Shown: positions 22,981-34,409 of the stretch, one piece after another
Layout of the letters: every line of letters starts with the position of its first letter
How positions within the stretch are numbered: position 1 is the stretch's first letter
Source: Polytrichum commune
Taxonomy: Eukaryota; Streptophyta; Polytrichopsida; Polytrichales; Polytrichaceae
Assembly: GCA_950295325.1 (NCBI GenBank)
Contig: OX485803.1
Location: 52,469,554 to 52,529,553 of the forward strand
Reading direction: 5' to 3'
Length of the DNA stretch: 60,000 nt
The notes under the pieces: model-generated
Databases searched by the model: none
Told to the model about the DNA's origin: nothing
The model's input: only the letters and a program-made list of their open reading frames with translations
Program-made: the position numbers and the translations under genes

Positions 22981-23910
22981 TGAATGTTGTTTTGACTCGT
23001 CTAGTCAATTCAAGGTTTTGTGCGTGAGACGAATATTAATCAAAATCTACCTAATTGGAAGGAAAACAATTTGATCGCTACCAACAACCTCCACTAGGAG
23101 TACTTGAAGCCAACATTGGAGGCTTTAGCAAAGATCTTGTAGGTTGTGCTAAGTAAAGTGATTGGCCTCTCTTAGTCACTTTACCTACGTCTATCTCCTT
23201 CCTTAAATAGGATGCCAATCAAACATTGTGTGACACTTGGGAGGAAATGTCCTTTGGGGATAGACTCATTCACCACTTGAGTCAAATCCTCACTCATGAA
23301 GCTCCAATACGTCTTGAATACATTTGTTGTAAGACCATCCGGGCATGGACTCTTGCCCTTTGCTCACAACCTTGGCGAGTTCCTCTATAGTAATACATTG
23401 CACCAAGACTTGGTGTGCTTCAAGGGGGAATTTAAATGGAACTAGCTCAAGGAATCTTGTAGTGCCTTAGGAATGGAGGTAGTGATGAGTCCATGGTCTA
23501 TTGTTTGCTATTCTCGAGTTATTTGATTTTTCTTGTGTTAATTTGATTTTTCTCAAATTGAGAATTGCATTGGCACGTGGTAATAATCGCAGACCATGTC
23601 CCTCAAAAGGTCAAGATAGAGAGTGAAACACAAGAGGAATCCCCAATTTGAGTAGAATTTTGTTCTTGCATAGCTCGGTTCTCCCGTGTGAAGACCTATA
23701 ATTAAACACATGGTGAAAGAAATTCCTCTCATTCATGGTCTCACTATCCAATGCAGTCCCAAGTTTGATCATTTTCATTTGGCAACATCAAATTGAGCTT
23801 GGGAACTTCTTGGGAGCCGTGAGGGAGATGTAAGGTTGATGGGCCTAGCATGTTTACCTAGAGTATATTTTTCTTGTCATGTTAAAAAATAAATCTCGAC
23901 CGTGTGCATT
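22981..23910 (-). pseudogene. LINE A, linker and N-terminal reverse transcriptase
   Basis: On the minus strand the linker before RT reads LKLGIPLVFHSLS near 23640, then ITIEELAKVVSKG near 23390. The RT start follows: CPDGLTTNVFKTYWSFMSED (23350-23290), PSVTQCLIGILFKEGDR and RPITLLSTTYKIFAKA (23170-23110). PDGL...F...W and RPI.LL...YKI.AKA are signature LINE RT blocks 0-2. The reading continues with KLFSFQLGRF, NIRLTHKTLN and ESKQHSIFL to about 22985, where it stops just at the LKLDF block. Several stops and shifts are present. Upstream of about 23910 I could not recognise the endonuclease domain. Confidence 0.8.
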
Positions 23911-24134
23911 ACGATTGTCCTTGATACGGATGTAGAGATGATTAGTTGACTTGAGACTCTCAAACATATAACTTGAAAAACTTGAGAGGAAACTTAGTCC
24001 AAAAGCTAGTGCTATATCTCTTGCTCTTAGAGGCCAAGAGGGAATTGTTGCATATGAGCCTACACCTCATCCATCCGTGTTTAAAACTTGACCCACATGT
24101 AGTTTTGTGGCTGATTCATCTCAAATTTGTTTGA

Positions 24135-24612
24135 CTCACTAATGTGGGGTCTATGATGCTAATTCCAATGTCAAACAAACTTTTTTTTTTAAAACAACCT
24201 CCATAGTACATACTATGTCAAGACTTCTTAGTATGTTGAATGAGGTACACTTGCATGTGAAAATTCTCTCTTGTCCTTTTTGAAATGGAGCCCACCAATC
24301 TTACCAATCTAGATGGGATGAATTAAGCACAAACTTAATGGGGGTGCATTTAAACTGGAATTGAGTTGAAAACCTCACTAATGTGGGGTCTTTGAAGCTA
24401 ATTATGATGTGAGAACAATCAAAGTAAACAACATCCATACTACAAACTATTTCAGGGCTTCTTAATTGGATGCATGAGGTACACTCGTATGCGATAATTA
24501 TGTCTTGTTCCTTTTGTAACGAACTCCACCAATCTTACTAACTTAGGTGGGATGAATTGAGCACAAATTAAGTGGGTAATAAATTTTTACTACACTAATT
24601 ATCCCAGTTAGT
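24135..24612 (+). repeat. two diverged tandem units of about 239 bp
   Basis: CTCACTAATGTGGGGTCT begins at 24135 and again at 24374. Matching continues through AATGAGGTACACTTGCATG versus GCATGAGGTACACTCGTATG, and CACCAATCTTACCAATCTAG versus CACCAATCTTACTAACTTAG, ending with GGGATGAATTAAGCACAAAC. There is visible divergence and indels, so it is an old duplication. The end of unit 2 (24588) carries ACTACACTAATTATCCCAG, resembling the TIR of the MITE at 27953. Non-coding. Confidence 0.8.
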
Positions 24613-25011
24613 GAGGGTGGGTTAATAATGTGTGTGGGAAATCAGTGAAGGTGATACTAAATTTCTTCACGCTATGAAATTCGTGCCAACAGAAAAATCT
24701 AGGGTTTTGGAGTTCAAAGTGTCAAAGTATTGGAAACTCTCAATGGAAGCTCTCTTTAGTTTCTTAGTGTTAGGAGGTGCCTCAAAAGTAAGTGGCACCA
24801 ACTGAAAAGAAAAAAGAAGTCTCTTCGAGCTCACCCAAACAAATTATGCACTCTACAAACACCTTAGAGCACACACTAATTTTCATGAAATATATGGTAA
24901 ATGAGCATGTATTCATGGGTGTGGTATTGCTCAGTAAAGAGTTCAACCCTCACTAATTGTGAGATGTGGCAAAATAGGGCATGTCTCAGGAATTAGTACC
25001 TCGCGCTCTAA

Positions 25012-25309
25012 GGGCCACTTCACATGGGGTCCCAAGTCCCACTCGTATTAGCAAGTCCCAACACGGAAGTAAAGTCCCAACTTTGGAGCCTCAAGAAACC
25101 ATTAGAATACGGTTAATTATCATCAAATGCGGACTCATGTTGATTATTTTATGCAGAACGATTCGCGGGACTTGTGTTGAGAGTTGTGTCTAACTTTTTG
25201 CTCGACCCAACTCGAAACACAAGTCCCAAGCCTCACCTCCAAAAAGTGTTGCCATGTAGGCATCCGTGTCACCGTCGGGAATGAGGACTTGGGACACGTG
25301 TGAAGTGGG
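25012..25309. mobile_element. Tourist-like MITE T4, relative of T1
   Basis: The left end TAA|GGGCCACTTCACATGGGG continues with TCCCAAGTCC. The minus-strand right end reads TTCCCACTTCACACGTG, then TCCCAAGTCC. The ends are inverted repeats over about 30 bp, and the first 14 bases equal those of T1, but the interior is different. The TAA at 25009-25011 has no clear partner on the right. A non-autonomous PIF/Harbinger-type element is the likely identity. Confidence 0.6.
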
Positions 25310-27198
25310 AAGTCCCAACTTCCATGCTCTCGACGGTTGAGATTGCACGGATTGACATCAAGTGACTTGAGACTTAAAGATTTGGGACGATGTGAATGGG
25401 CTCGAAGGTCGAGGCGTCCATAGTCGACCAGGTCCATTTAACCACTCTCTAGAGTCATGCAATGCCGACATAGACGAACAAAACCGAAGTTTATGTGGTG
25501 GCGGCCTGCGATTGATCAGCCTCATAAGAGTTTTGACGATTGCCGCAGCCAGGAAGTAGCATTGAGATGAGCAGTTATGGGTCAACCTACACATCGACTA
25601 TGTGTGTGTAACCCCCACATTTACGCTTCGGAAAGTGTAGCGAATTTCGCATAGTCATGATTGTGTAAACGAAGAAGATGGGTGGGGCCACGGTGAAAAG
25701 AGCAAGACAACATGGAAGCCGGGGCTGGGAAGTCGATAGCGTTCAACAAGGGGCAGCATTAGCTGTTGACTCCACTTTGGATGGTGATATGGGCAACCCT
25801 CGGGGGTGGGCCACGAGAAGGGCAAAGGGATACGGTAGAATTGTCAGCTTTTGGAATCTTAATAAAGATCGCGAAAAGTGGCTTTCTTGCCTCGACTGGG
25901 CACTAGAACCATGAGTCTCCATAGGCCGTATACATATACGTGAGGGGCATTCGCACAATGACGGCCCCTTTTTGTGCCCAACAAACAACACCCCGCTGTC
26001 CAGGCTTCAGGAAACCCTAGAAAAAGCTCTTTATGGTTCCCATTTGTCTAACTGTTTGTTGTTGCCGCAACATCATAAGTTAGCTAGTGGCTAGTAACCC
26101 AATGGAGTGTTATGGGCTACCTCCGGTGCAGATAAGGTAGACCCGTGTTACTTTTCCCCCCGCACCCCACTTCCTCATAGGTTACCAAACACGCAAATAG
26201 TGCAAGATGATTAGCATATCCAAATCGTATCCGTGGCGCCCATTTGCCTCATAGTTTATGGAGCTCGTATGAGTATCTTATTCGTTCACCAAACTGAAGA
26301 TTCTCATGCTCATTAAGTAGTCGTATAGGTCCCCTCCCCTCCCCCACATCATGTCGACTACTCAGCCCAGAATGGCTACCACATTTTGAGCATGTCGTCC
26401 ATTCTTAACTCCACAACAAACCGCATACCACATCAAATACAGGTCTGCATATTGTTGTTGTGTTGGAATTAGGCATGTGTTATGGTGTAGTGTTGTGGGA
26501 GTATTATCGCACCTATGTTGATGTTGATTTGAATTAGCAAGTTGCCCCCCTCCTTAACCCTTGAGATTTAAGATCAGTTTGACCCAAGTTATTTCATATG
26601 GAGTAACCGTCTTTGAAGAGACACTTGTTACAAGGTTCATATCACATTAAGGACATATAACTAGACTGATAGAAAGCCTAGCATGAAATGTTTATACCTC
26701 AAAAACATTGAGTAGTCCAAATTGTCTAGTCCAAATTGTTAATGAAAATATCTAAAGTGATCTTGGCAGGGGAAGATATTACAAAAGAAGAAACGAACTA
26801 CTTCTTTCAATATTTGGATGATAACTTTATGAAAGTCATCCATTAATTCTGAATATTCATGGCTATGCATAAGAAAACTACCAATTGAACTGAATTTTAT
26901 CTTATTTCATGCTCGTGTGATTATTTGTTGCCAGCCAAAACAAGAAAGAACCTTATCTCCAACCTCACATAGTTTCTAAGTGCAACACTCCTATACATGT
27001 GCCGATCTTCCAAAAAAATCCAACAGAAAAGTGGAGCATACATTTAGGAAATAAGTAAATAAATAACCAACATCAGGCAATTTGACGTTAATTTGAGCCC
27101 GTTGGCCCTACCATGCTCAAGAACCCCCTTGGTGCACGGTGGGATTTATTGCCTATCTTGTAGTGGGTGGGCTTTTGGCTTCCTACCTACCTAGCTAG
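25310..27198. other. gene-free stretch with a locally GC-richer part
   Basis: 25.4-26.1 kb is GC-richer than its surroundings and contains a 78-codon ORF (25678-25914, plus) and an overlapping 82-codon ORF on the other strand. Neither shows a domain I know, a signal peptide or a partner exon. They could be a decayed gene or element piece, and I do not call a gene. The rest is AT-rich sequence with nothing recognised. Confidence 0.45.
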
Positions 27199-27317
27199 TT
27201 TTTTTCCCATCAAGTAGAGAGAAGATTTCACAGTGGGAATTGAACCGCCAACCACTCCATTCGGAACTGGGTACCTCTCCACTATCATTTGGTAGTTTAG
27301 GGTCATCTTGGACCTGC
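27199..27317 (-). mobile_element. tRNA-derived SINE, copy 1 (truncated)
   Basis: On the minus strand it starts GCAGGTCCAAGATGACC and includes GTTGGCGGTTCAATTCCCAC (decayed B box) and GTGAAATCTTCTCTCTACTTG. It stops after CTTGATGGGAAAAAAACTAG, about 50 bp before the tail seen in the other copies. About 75-80% like the copies at 41661 and 47690. Confidence 0.75.
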
Positions 27318-27952
27318 ATTTAGGAATGATTTCATATCGTACCTTCATCTAATGCAAACCCACCCTCATAAAGAGCCGCAACTTTGCAATACCCATGTTT
27401 AACTTTTAGTTCGTCAGGGGGAAGGTTCTATCAAAAAGGTCCATGGACGAGAATTTATAGGCTAAGAGAGAAGTTTTGAGAGAAAGCGGGGTAGATTTCG
27501 GGTGAAAAACGGGGGTGGTTTTGGGCAAATGTCAAGACCATTTTAAAGCCTTTTGCAGTGGAGAATGTGTGGGTCTAGGCAGGAATTTAATAAAGCTAGG
27601 GGTAAGTGGCTTCAAAAATATGTAGTGTGTTCATATGATGTGCAACACATTTTGAGCATGTAATCCAATCTTGTTTAAACACATGTCCTTTTGATGCACA
27701 TTCTCAAATCCACACCTTACCACACACCACTCAAATATGGATATATGAGTAAGGTGAATAACAAAATTAGACCCACTTACGGGCCACTTACCTCATTGAA
27801 GTTACAACAATGCATCATAGACCCAATGCACACACCATCCATTTCATGCTTAAACTCTCTCACATGGAAACAAGAAGGAACTATTGCATACGAGTGTACC
27901 TCCCATGCATCCATGTTATAGGTTTGTTGTTACATCATTTCAGTTGTGTCTC

Positions 27953-28143
27953 ACTACACTAATTGGACTAATTAGTGTGGGTTGCCATTTGGAGTTACAT
28001 GTTGATATACCTTTTTATATTTAAAAAAATGTACATAGTAACTATTTATGTTATTTGGGTAGTAAATAATACTCTTGGTAAAATATGATAGCAATGCATA
28101 ACTCCAAATGACAACCCACACTAATTAGACAATTTAGTGTAGA
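27953..28143. mobile_element. hairpin MITE with CTACACTAATT ends
   Basis: The first about 47 bp (ACTACACTAATTGGACTAAT, then GTGTGGGTTGCCATTTGGAG) return in reverse complement at 28095-28143 (CTCCAAATGACAACCCACAC...TTAGTGTAG). The 190-bp whole would fold as a long hairpin with an AT-rich loop. No clean target duplication. Its end resembles those of the pogo-related MITEs but diverges after CTACACTAA. Confidence 0.8.
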
Positions 28144-28575
28144 CTTATTCAGGGTCTTTCAAGTAGTCAATCAACCCAAAGAACAAAACTTCCTGGCTAC
28201 ATCCTATCTGAAGGCATTCATTAAATAAATGACAGGTGCCCTTGTATTCAATAATAGAATCTCTCGCCCTACACATATCTAGATGTCCAAATACACCATG
28301 CATGCACGTGAGACCACAAATCATGTGGATTTTCCAGAAAGTCCTTGATCAAACAAGGTTTCAAACAAATGAATTTGGTGTCACCTTGAAAGGACTTTGG
28401 TTTTCAATGCAAAACATTCTTGAACAACCCTTCTTGTAAACTTGAGATTGCACTATGATCCTTGAGTTTGAACCTATGAACCATTCTTTGCCAACAAGGC
28501 CTAGCCCCTAGTAGGAAGGTGTGCAAACTTGGCCCATGTTTAGTGTCCTGGCAATCAAAATGTGGATTACATTAA

Positions 28576-28964
28576 GGGTGAGTTTCTATGTAGGTCACTT
28601 GCCCACTAGATTCTAGATACTAGTGGGTTGGAGGTGTTCTCATGTAGATAAGCACAAGCCGCCAATCAACCATATTCTGGTGACCTACTAGAATGTGGAG
28701 GGTTGTGGACATGGACCCTAGACTATCATGTGTCAAGTTTTTTTTTAAACTTATAAATGCAGGCCAGTGAAGGATTGAAGAAGGAGGTCCGTCCTCAGTA
28801 ACCTGGAGGAGGAGGTTAGTAGATGGGCTTGGACATGAGAAGATGAGAGTAGCTAGTTGGCATATATGAACCCTACCCCCATAAGGTTCCATCTACATTT
28901 GGGCGATTTTGTCCTTATTCCCACTAGAATTTGGCCAGCAAGCAGCCCACATGGAAACCCACCC
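28576..28964 (+). mobile_element. Tourist-like MITE T2, copy A
   Basis: A 389-bp element with ends GGGTGAGTTTCTATGTAGG and, inverted, GGGTGGGTTTCCATGTGGG, flanked on both sides by TAA (28573-28575, 28965-28967). The interior contains inverted copies of CCCACTAGATTCTAG-type sequence. No coding capacity is visible. The TIR differs from T1, so this is a separate family with the same 3-bp duplication habit. Confidence 0.88.
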
Positions 28965-30372
28965 TAAGCATCCCATAACATGGTTCTTCATATACTAGAG
29001 TTAACCGAGAAGTCACCAAAAGTGGGGACCAACTCAAATTATTCTAATGAAATCTTCCATATTTGCCACTTCCAACACTTGTGTTAGTAACCTAAAATAA
29101 AACCAGGGAGGGAAGTCATTTTGTTCTATTTCGGGGCAAAAAAAAATGTTGAGAAAAATTTGAGTTCTGACTTAAGATTGTATTCATTTCAGGAGTATAC
29201 AAGTGGTGAGCAAAAGAGATGCATGTATACATAGATGGCAAAGAAAATCAGAAGATTCTTAGTTATGTAAAGATAAAACTTGTCGGCATCTAAAACTCAA
29301 AGAAGCCCTCCAAGACTTTCTAGTTACACTCAAACAAGGGACCAAAAGACAATTTGACCCCAATTGATCCCATACTTGTTGATTAACTATATTACGGAAC
29401 TAATGTTTTTGTCAAAATGAGTCAGTGTTCGCCATAACATCACTCAACTCCTTGGTTGCATTATGTGGGATCATATATTAAGTGAGCATAATCCTCCTTT
29501 AATTTTGGGATTCCCAACCATTTACACAACCATTTATGGGGAGCACTTAGGTTGTGTATTGTGAATTTTAAACAAGCAATTGTATGTAGGGGCATGCCAA
29601 TGTTCTTAGACATGTATTTGAAAGATCTTGTTTGGGACCTTTATTTATTTATTTATTATACTAGTGACTCAAGGGTTGTTTACACAAGGGATGGTTGTAA
29701 TCTTCTCTTTTTGATTCTATTTCGATGGGATAGATGTAATGAATGCTAACCAAAGGCAAAACCACCCTCTACCCCATCCAACCTAGTACTCCGTGTGGTT
29801 AACCACCCTCTTAGCATGGTATTTCGTACTCATGTGGCATCGCTGAAGAGTTTGAAGGCCAAGGTCTAGAGAGAAATCTGAGGAGTCAACCAATATAATA
29901 TTATGATCCAAGGCCAACAAGGACAATAATCACTTTGAGTTCTACCCTAATTGAATACCCAAATGAATGATAGTTTGCAATTTGGAAGATCGATCCCAAC
30001 ATCAAACTAGAACCATAAGGATTTGCACACTACAATTGTGAATGAATAAACCCCAATGTCTCAATATCGGATGACAATATAGATTGAGGTCAGAGACATT
30101 TCCACCTCAACCCCAATCACAACCTCAATGGCCCAATATATGAATATTGGATGGGTATTGGATGACATTTGTCGTTGTGGTTAGAGACATTCCCACCCCG
30201 ACCTCAAAACCTCACTAAGATGGAGATCAACTTGAGTAGCCCCTCCAACCTAAATACAAAGCCATCTATTCAAACCAAAGGAGTTAAGATAAAGATATTT
30301 GGGGTGGGAATGTGGTCTTTATCCGACCTATATTTTCATTTGGTATCGATGTGTTGAGGTTGGTTGGCATTG
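28965..30372. other. gene-free stretch
   Basis: AT-rich sequence. All frames are short and without recognisable domains. No RNA or repeat structure noticed beyond short A runs. Confidence 0.5.
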
Positions 30373-30876
30373 CTCTAAGGTATGTGGGTGTTATTCGGTT
30401 CGTTTTCCATGCTATCCAACTTCTACTAATTATATTTACACAACAATCTCCCATGATCTAGTTATGGTTATCATAATAACAAGCTTGTTGATTTCTTGAT
30501 TGAATACATAGGTCCTCCCAATTGTCCTCCCAATTGTGCTCACTCATAAGGTATGTGGGTATTTTTCAGTTCGTTTTCCGTGTTATCCAACTTCTATTAA
30601 TTATATTTACACAACAATCTCTTGTGATCTAGTTATGGTTATCGGAAGAGCAGGTTTGTTGATTTCTTGATTGAGTACATAGGTCCTTCCAATTGTGTTC
30701 ACTATTGAGTGCGGAGTACATAATAATTTGAAGACGTAGCCCAAACTCTTTGAGACGTGTGTCTCTTCAACATTTGTTCTTTAATCCTCACCGAACCACA
30801 CACCAATCAATTGATACAGGGGTCCGATTAAGACTCATAATTGACCGAATAACACCTGCATACCTTAGAGTTTAAC
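30371..30876. mobile_element. TIR element with internal 171-bp direct repeat
   Basis: CTCTAAGGTATGTGGGTG followed by TTATTCGGT (from 30374) is met in reverse complement by ACCGAATAACACCTGCATAC then CTTAGAG (to about 30875), a 27-bp TIR with two or three mismatches. Inside, the block starting AAGGTATGTGGGT at 30377 is repeated at 30548 (period 171, about 90% identical: CCAACTTCTAYTAATTATAT, CTAGTTATGGTTATC, TTGATTTCTTGATTGARTAC). No transposase. Confidence 0.7.
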
Positions 30877-30995
30877 TACAACCACTACCATAGTCCACAA
30901 CCACTGGCACGGGCGATTCCAAAGGCCTCCAGATTCTAAGAAAGACAACAACAAGACAACATTATAGTGCAACATCTTCATTGATTATGTTGTGC

Positions 30996-31320
30996 TACAC
31001 AAAATATGATATTTAGTGTTTGATTATATTTAGTGTTGTTATCACCCTACCATGCTCAACACTAATTTTCAATTCTTTGACAATTAGTGTTAGACATAAA
31101 TGTGCCGCTACCTTCCCTAGTGCCACCTCCCTTATTATACCATTTTGTTTAACATCCTTACTAACACTAAATTCCGAAACATGTAACTTCCACATATTAC
31201 CATGGTTGATATTTAGTGTTTGAGTTTACATTTAATGTTACTTACTTTCATAGGGTTATTGATATTTAGTGTATGCGTTCGTATTGAGTGTATCGAACAC
31301 TAAATGTCATATTTTGTGTA
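30996..31320. mobile_element. MITE with TACACAAAATATGA ends
   Basis: The left end TACACAAAATATGATATTTA and the right end, read inverted, TACACAAAATATGACATTTA give a TIR of about 25 bp. GTGC flanks both sides (30992-30995, 31321-31324). The interior contains several ATTTAGTGTT motifs and no ORF with a recognisable domain. It sits exactly where the left end of the following MITE should be, so it probably inserted into that copy. Confidence 0.65.
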
Positions 31321-31662
31321 GTGCCATATGGTATCTAGTGCCACTATAGTAAGTTTTCATATGACACTTCTTATGAACAAGTGAACCAATAGTGTCATGG
31401 ATGATGGACGAGTTCATGCATCAGCCGAAACCCTACCTCCTCTTGTCAAGCAACTTGTGATAAAATATTGTCATGGATGATTGAATTTTTTGAATGTAAC
31501 ATCACTTGGTAAGTGACAGTAATTGCACAGTGTAAATCTATAATCCCCCCCCCCAAAAAAAAAAAAGTTTACAAAGAATGACCAATAGTGTTGGGTTAAC
31601 ATTTAGTGTTGAGCAAGACATATAGAAGAATCGGTGACACTAAATAGCATATTTAGTGTAGT
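31321..31662 (+). mobile_element. pogo-related MITE, copy 1 (left end lost)
   Basis: From CCATATGGTATCTAGTGCC on, it aligns along its length with 36923-37250 and with the reverse complement of 52084-52445 (shared: GACACTTCTTATGAACAAGT, GGATGATGGACGAGTTCAT, CACTTGGTAAGTGACAGTAA, GGTTAACATTTAGTGTT). The right end is CATATTTAGTGTAGT followed by TA. The left TIR is missing, apparently replaced by the MITE ending at 31320. Confidence 0.75.
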
Positions 31663-31861
31663 TAGTGTACGTGAGTGGCTTTGCAGGGTGATTAGGGGAC
31701 ACACATTCATATGGACGTTTGGAACACTTTCTCGAGAATTGCTCCACAGATTCAGCACAGGCTACTATATAAAGTTAGCGCTGAAATGGTCAAGGTCGGA
31801 CCCCGATTCAAAACTCAATATCTTATTACTCAAATGCATCATGTTTGTTTCGGTAAACTTA

Positions 31862-34409
31862 GACTACACCATTTATGGTATTTAGTGTCCCATGCATAAT
31901 AGTGTCACTTGCCCTGTTTTGAGGCGTATGCTAGGTTAATTACATCGATCATTAACAACTTCATCGTAAGTGTCACCTCATGACACTTGGCATTCAAGTG
32001 CACTCACTACTATTTTAGTATGAGTAAGTTCAATATTGTTCTCCCCCTTTAACAGGACACGTGTGGTCGTGCAAGGAAGTGTCGTAGTATCCAAATGTCA
32101 TGTTCTGCATAATGTGACTTTTTGGCCTCAAATGTCGTGTTATTGAGGTTTTTCAAGTAAAATAGGCTATTTCAATGTAAATTGTCATTTTGTATACACA
32201 ATGAAGATACGTAAGTATGAAATGAACAATTTTATTAGAGAAAAATACTCACAATGTCACGCAATATGGAGTTAAAGAAAGGCCCCATAATGATGTCTTC
32301 ATCGTATTATACACTACGAGAGTAAAAATCTATTGTGATAATGTTTGTTGATGTTGGAAAGTGACATCTTGTTCAATATATCTATAAAAGATTGCATGTT
32401 CATCACATCCATAATTGAAAACTCCGAAGGGATGCTTAGATTTGGTAGCCATTGGACATACTAATGGGCTTGAGGAAGCTTGAGGAAGCTGGTCATCCAC
32501 ATCATTCCCCTCCATTGGCTCTTCATTCACATTAAAACCCAAATGGATTTCTATGCCCCGTGCCAAATGCACCAACTCAAGCATGTTTTACTGTGCATCC
32601 ACAAATTCCTCTTTTGCCAATTGCACATATTCTTCCATAGGCATTTCTTCACTTCCAAGATTCAAAGAAGAAATGAAACTTGCCAATTCATTTGTTGCTT
32701 CTTTCATTCTCAATTTCTCACGTTCATGACCAATGGCAAAATCAACACTCCATTGTGCAAGTAAAATCTTGGACATCCTCCAATTGTTTCCTATGATGTG
32801 GGGGTCATCTCTCTCCACACTTGAGGGCACCACATAATAGCATGCCTTACATTAGGCACTATATTCCTCAAACGTGATGAGTAGTAGAATAACCAAACTG
32901 AGAAAGGGCCTATTCCAGAAGCTTCTTCTTAAATTGAACTTTGCATGAAGCAATCATTCCCTGATCCAAGGGTTGTAACACACTTGTAACATTAGTTGTA
33001 AGAAAGAAATAATAATATTGCTCAACTACAAGGTTGAAAACCAACTTATTCACCCGACCAACATCCTCAAGGGATTGAGTAATAAATTTGTCCATAATTT
33101 TAAATACCTTTTGCTCTTGAGATTTGAAATGTACATCGAGGCTCATCATCCAACTCTCAAATACATCCAATGTCACCCTTGGTTTGCAAACCACCACACA
33201 TAATTTGTTGGCAACCACCTTCCAAAGCATCTTGGCCGTAGAAATTTGTAAATAATCACACGTTTCAACTTGTCGGTGCATATCATGTTTACATCAAGAG
33301 CAAGAGTGATATGGTCCTTCTAAATTTGTGCCCACAAACTTTCCCTTGCATTAGTGTCTTGTTTGGTTGGGCACAATAAACCAATCTCATTCATATTGTA
33401 AACATCTTCTAGTGTTATAACCAATGGAGAGGAGGTTGGTGCTCACCAAATTGTGTGTTATTTTGTGTTGAGACATGGTCATCAACACCGAAATTGTTGA
33501 AAATTAACCCAAATGAATAGCATTTGTTACTGAAGACTATTGTCACCTTCGGAGCCGAGAAATTGAAGAGTGGCATGGGCAAATTTAGGAGTAAAAGTCG
33601 GCGAGGATTGGACTTTCCAATCTAAAGAGATATGAGTTTCAAATGAGGACATTTTTCAAATCAAGAAGAGAAATCAACAACTTCAAAATTTTCGTTTGCA
33701 TATCCAACAATCCCCAAACCCTTCAACCTTCATCCAAACCGAAAGAATCAAAAGTGTAATATATGTTTTGAAACCAAGGTTTAAAACAATTAACTTGAGT
33801 TAAACTTAAGTTTACCCATTGATGTATTCACCATATATTCCCCGATCCCAATGCAAATCATTAGTTATGGGTCCCACCACATGTATGCATTAATTACATC
33901 TAGTATATGACAAATTGGGCCTTATATGTCATATTATGGGTGTTGTAGTCATATTATCTAGTAAATTTACACTAATAAGTGTGTTCAATGAAAAATATGT
34001 CGTATAATTGAGGTGTCGTATTATCAGGGCTAGATTGTAGGACATGCCTATGTTACACAATGATCTACAAGATGACTAAAGTATACACAAACAACACATG
34101 CCATTAGTATGTTCAAGAATTTCTTCCTCTCGCATATTAAGATGTGAACACATGACACTGCGATTAGTATGCTAAAAAGTATCTTCCCCTTACATACTAA
34201 AATACAAGACTATCATCTAATGTACACCAATGTGCTACTCTTAATGTCATAATGTAGTTTTTTCACTTGAGGAAGTTACATATGTTGACGAATGGAATCA
34301 TATAAGTGGTTGGCAATTAGTAGGCATGACACTTTCAAACCCCTAGGCATCTAGTTTAGGCCCTCCGCAAATAGTGTACGTCATACTAAATACCATAAAT
34401 GTTGTAGTG
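31862..34409 (-). mobile_element. pogo/Tigger-like Tc1/mariner transposon, dead
   Basis: The left end reads TA|GACTACACCATTTATGGT then ATTTAGTG. The right end, read inverted, is TA|CACTACAACATTTATGGT then ATTTAGT. That is a 26-bp TIR with two mismatches and a TA duplication (31860-31861, 34410-34411), as made by Tc1/mariner transposases. The 2,548-bp interior contains a decayed DDE transposase of the pogo/Tigger type on the minus strand. TIR and transposase agree on superfamily, which makes the borders credible. Confidence 0.75.
32330..33420 (-). pseudogene. pogo/Tigger-like DDE transposase, C-terminal two thirds
   Basis: Minus-strand pieces in order: VYNMNEIGLLCPTKQDT (33405-33350), the first catalytic block, usually YNMDETGL, with the Asp replaced by Asn; KDHITLALDVN; KVFKIMDKF near 33100, the second Asp block; NVTSVLQPLDQGM (33000-32950), the third block with its Asp intact; QFKKKLLE; and after a shift IGNNWRMSKILLAQW near 32790-32740, the usual cysteine-tryptophan C-terminal segment with Cys changed. 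At least one in-frame stop (after LWAQI) and one shift near 32820. The N-terminal CENP-B-type DNA-binding domain is not recognisable upstream. Frames down to 32330 form an acidic tail without known domain. Certainly inactive. Confidence 0.88.
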
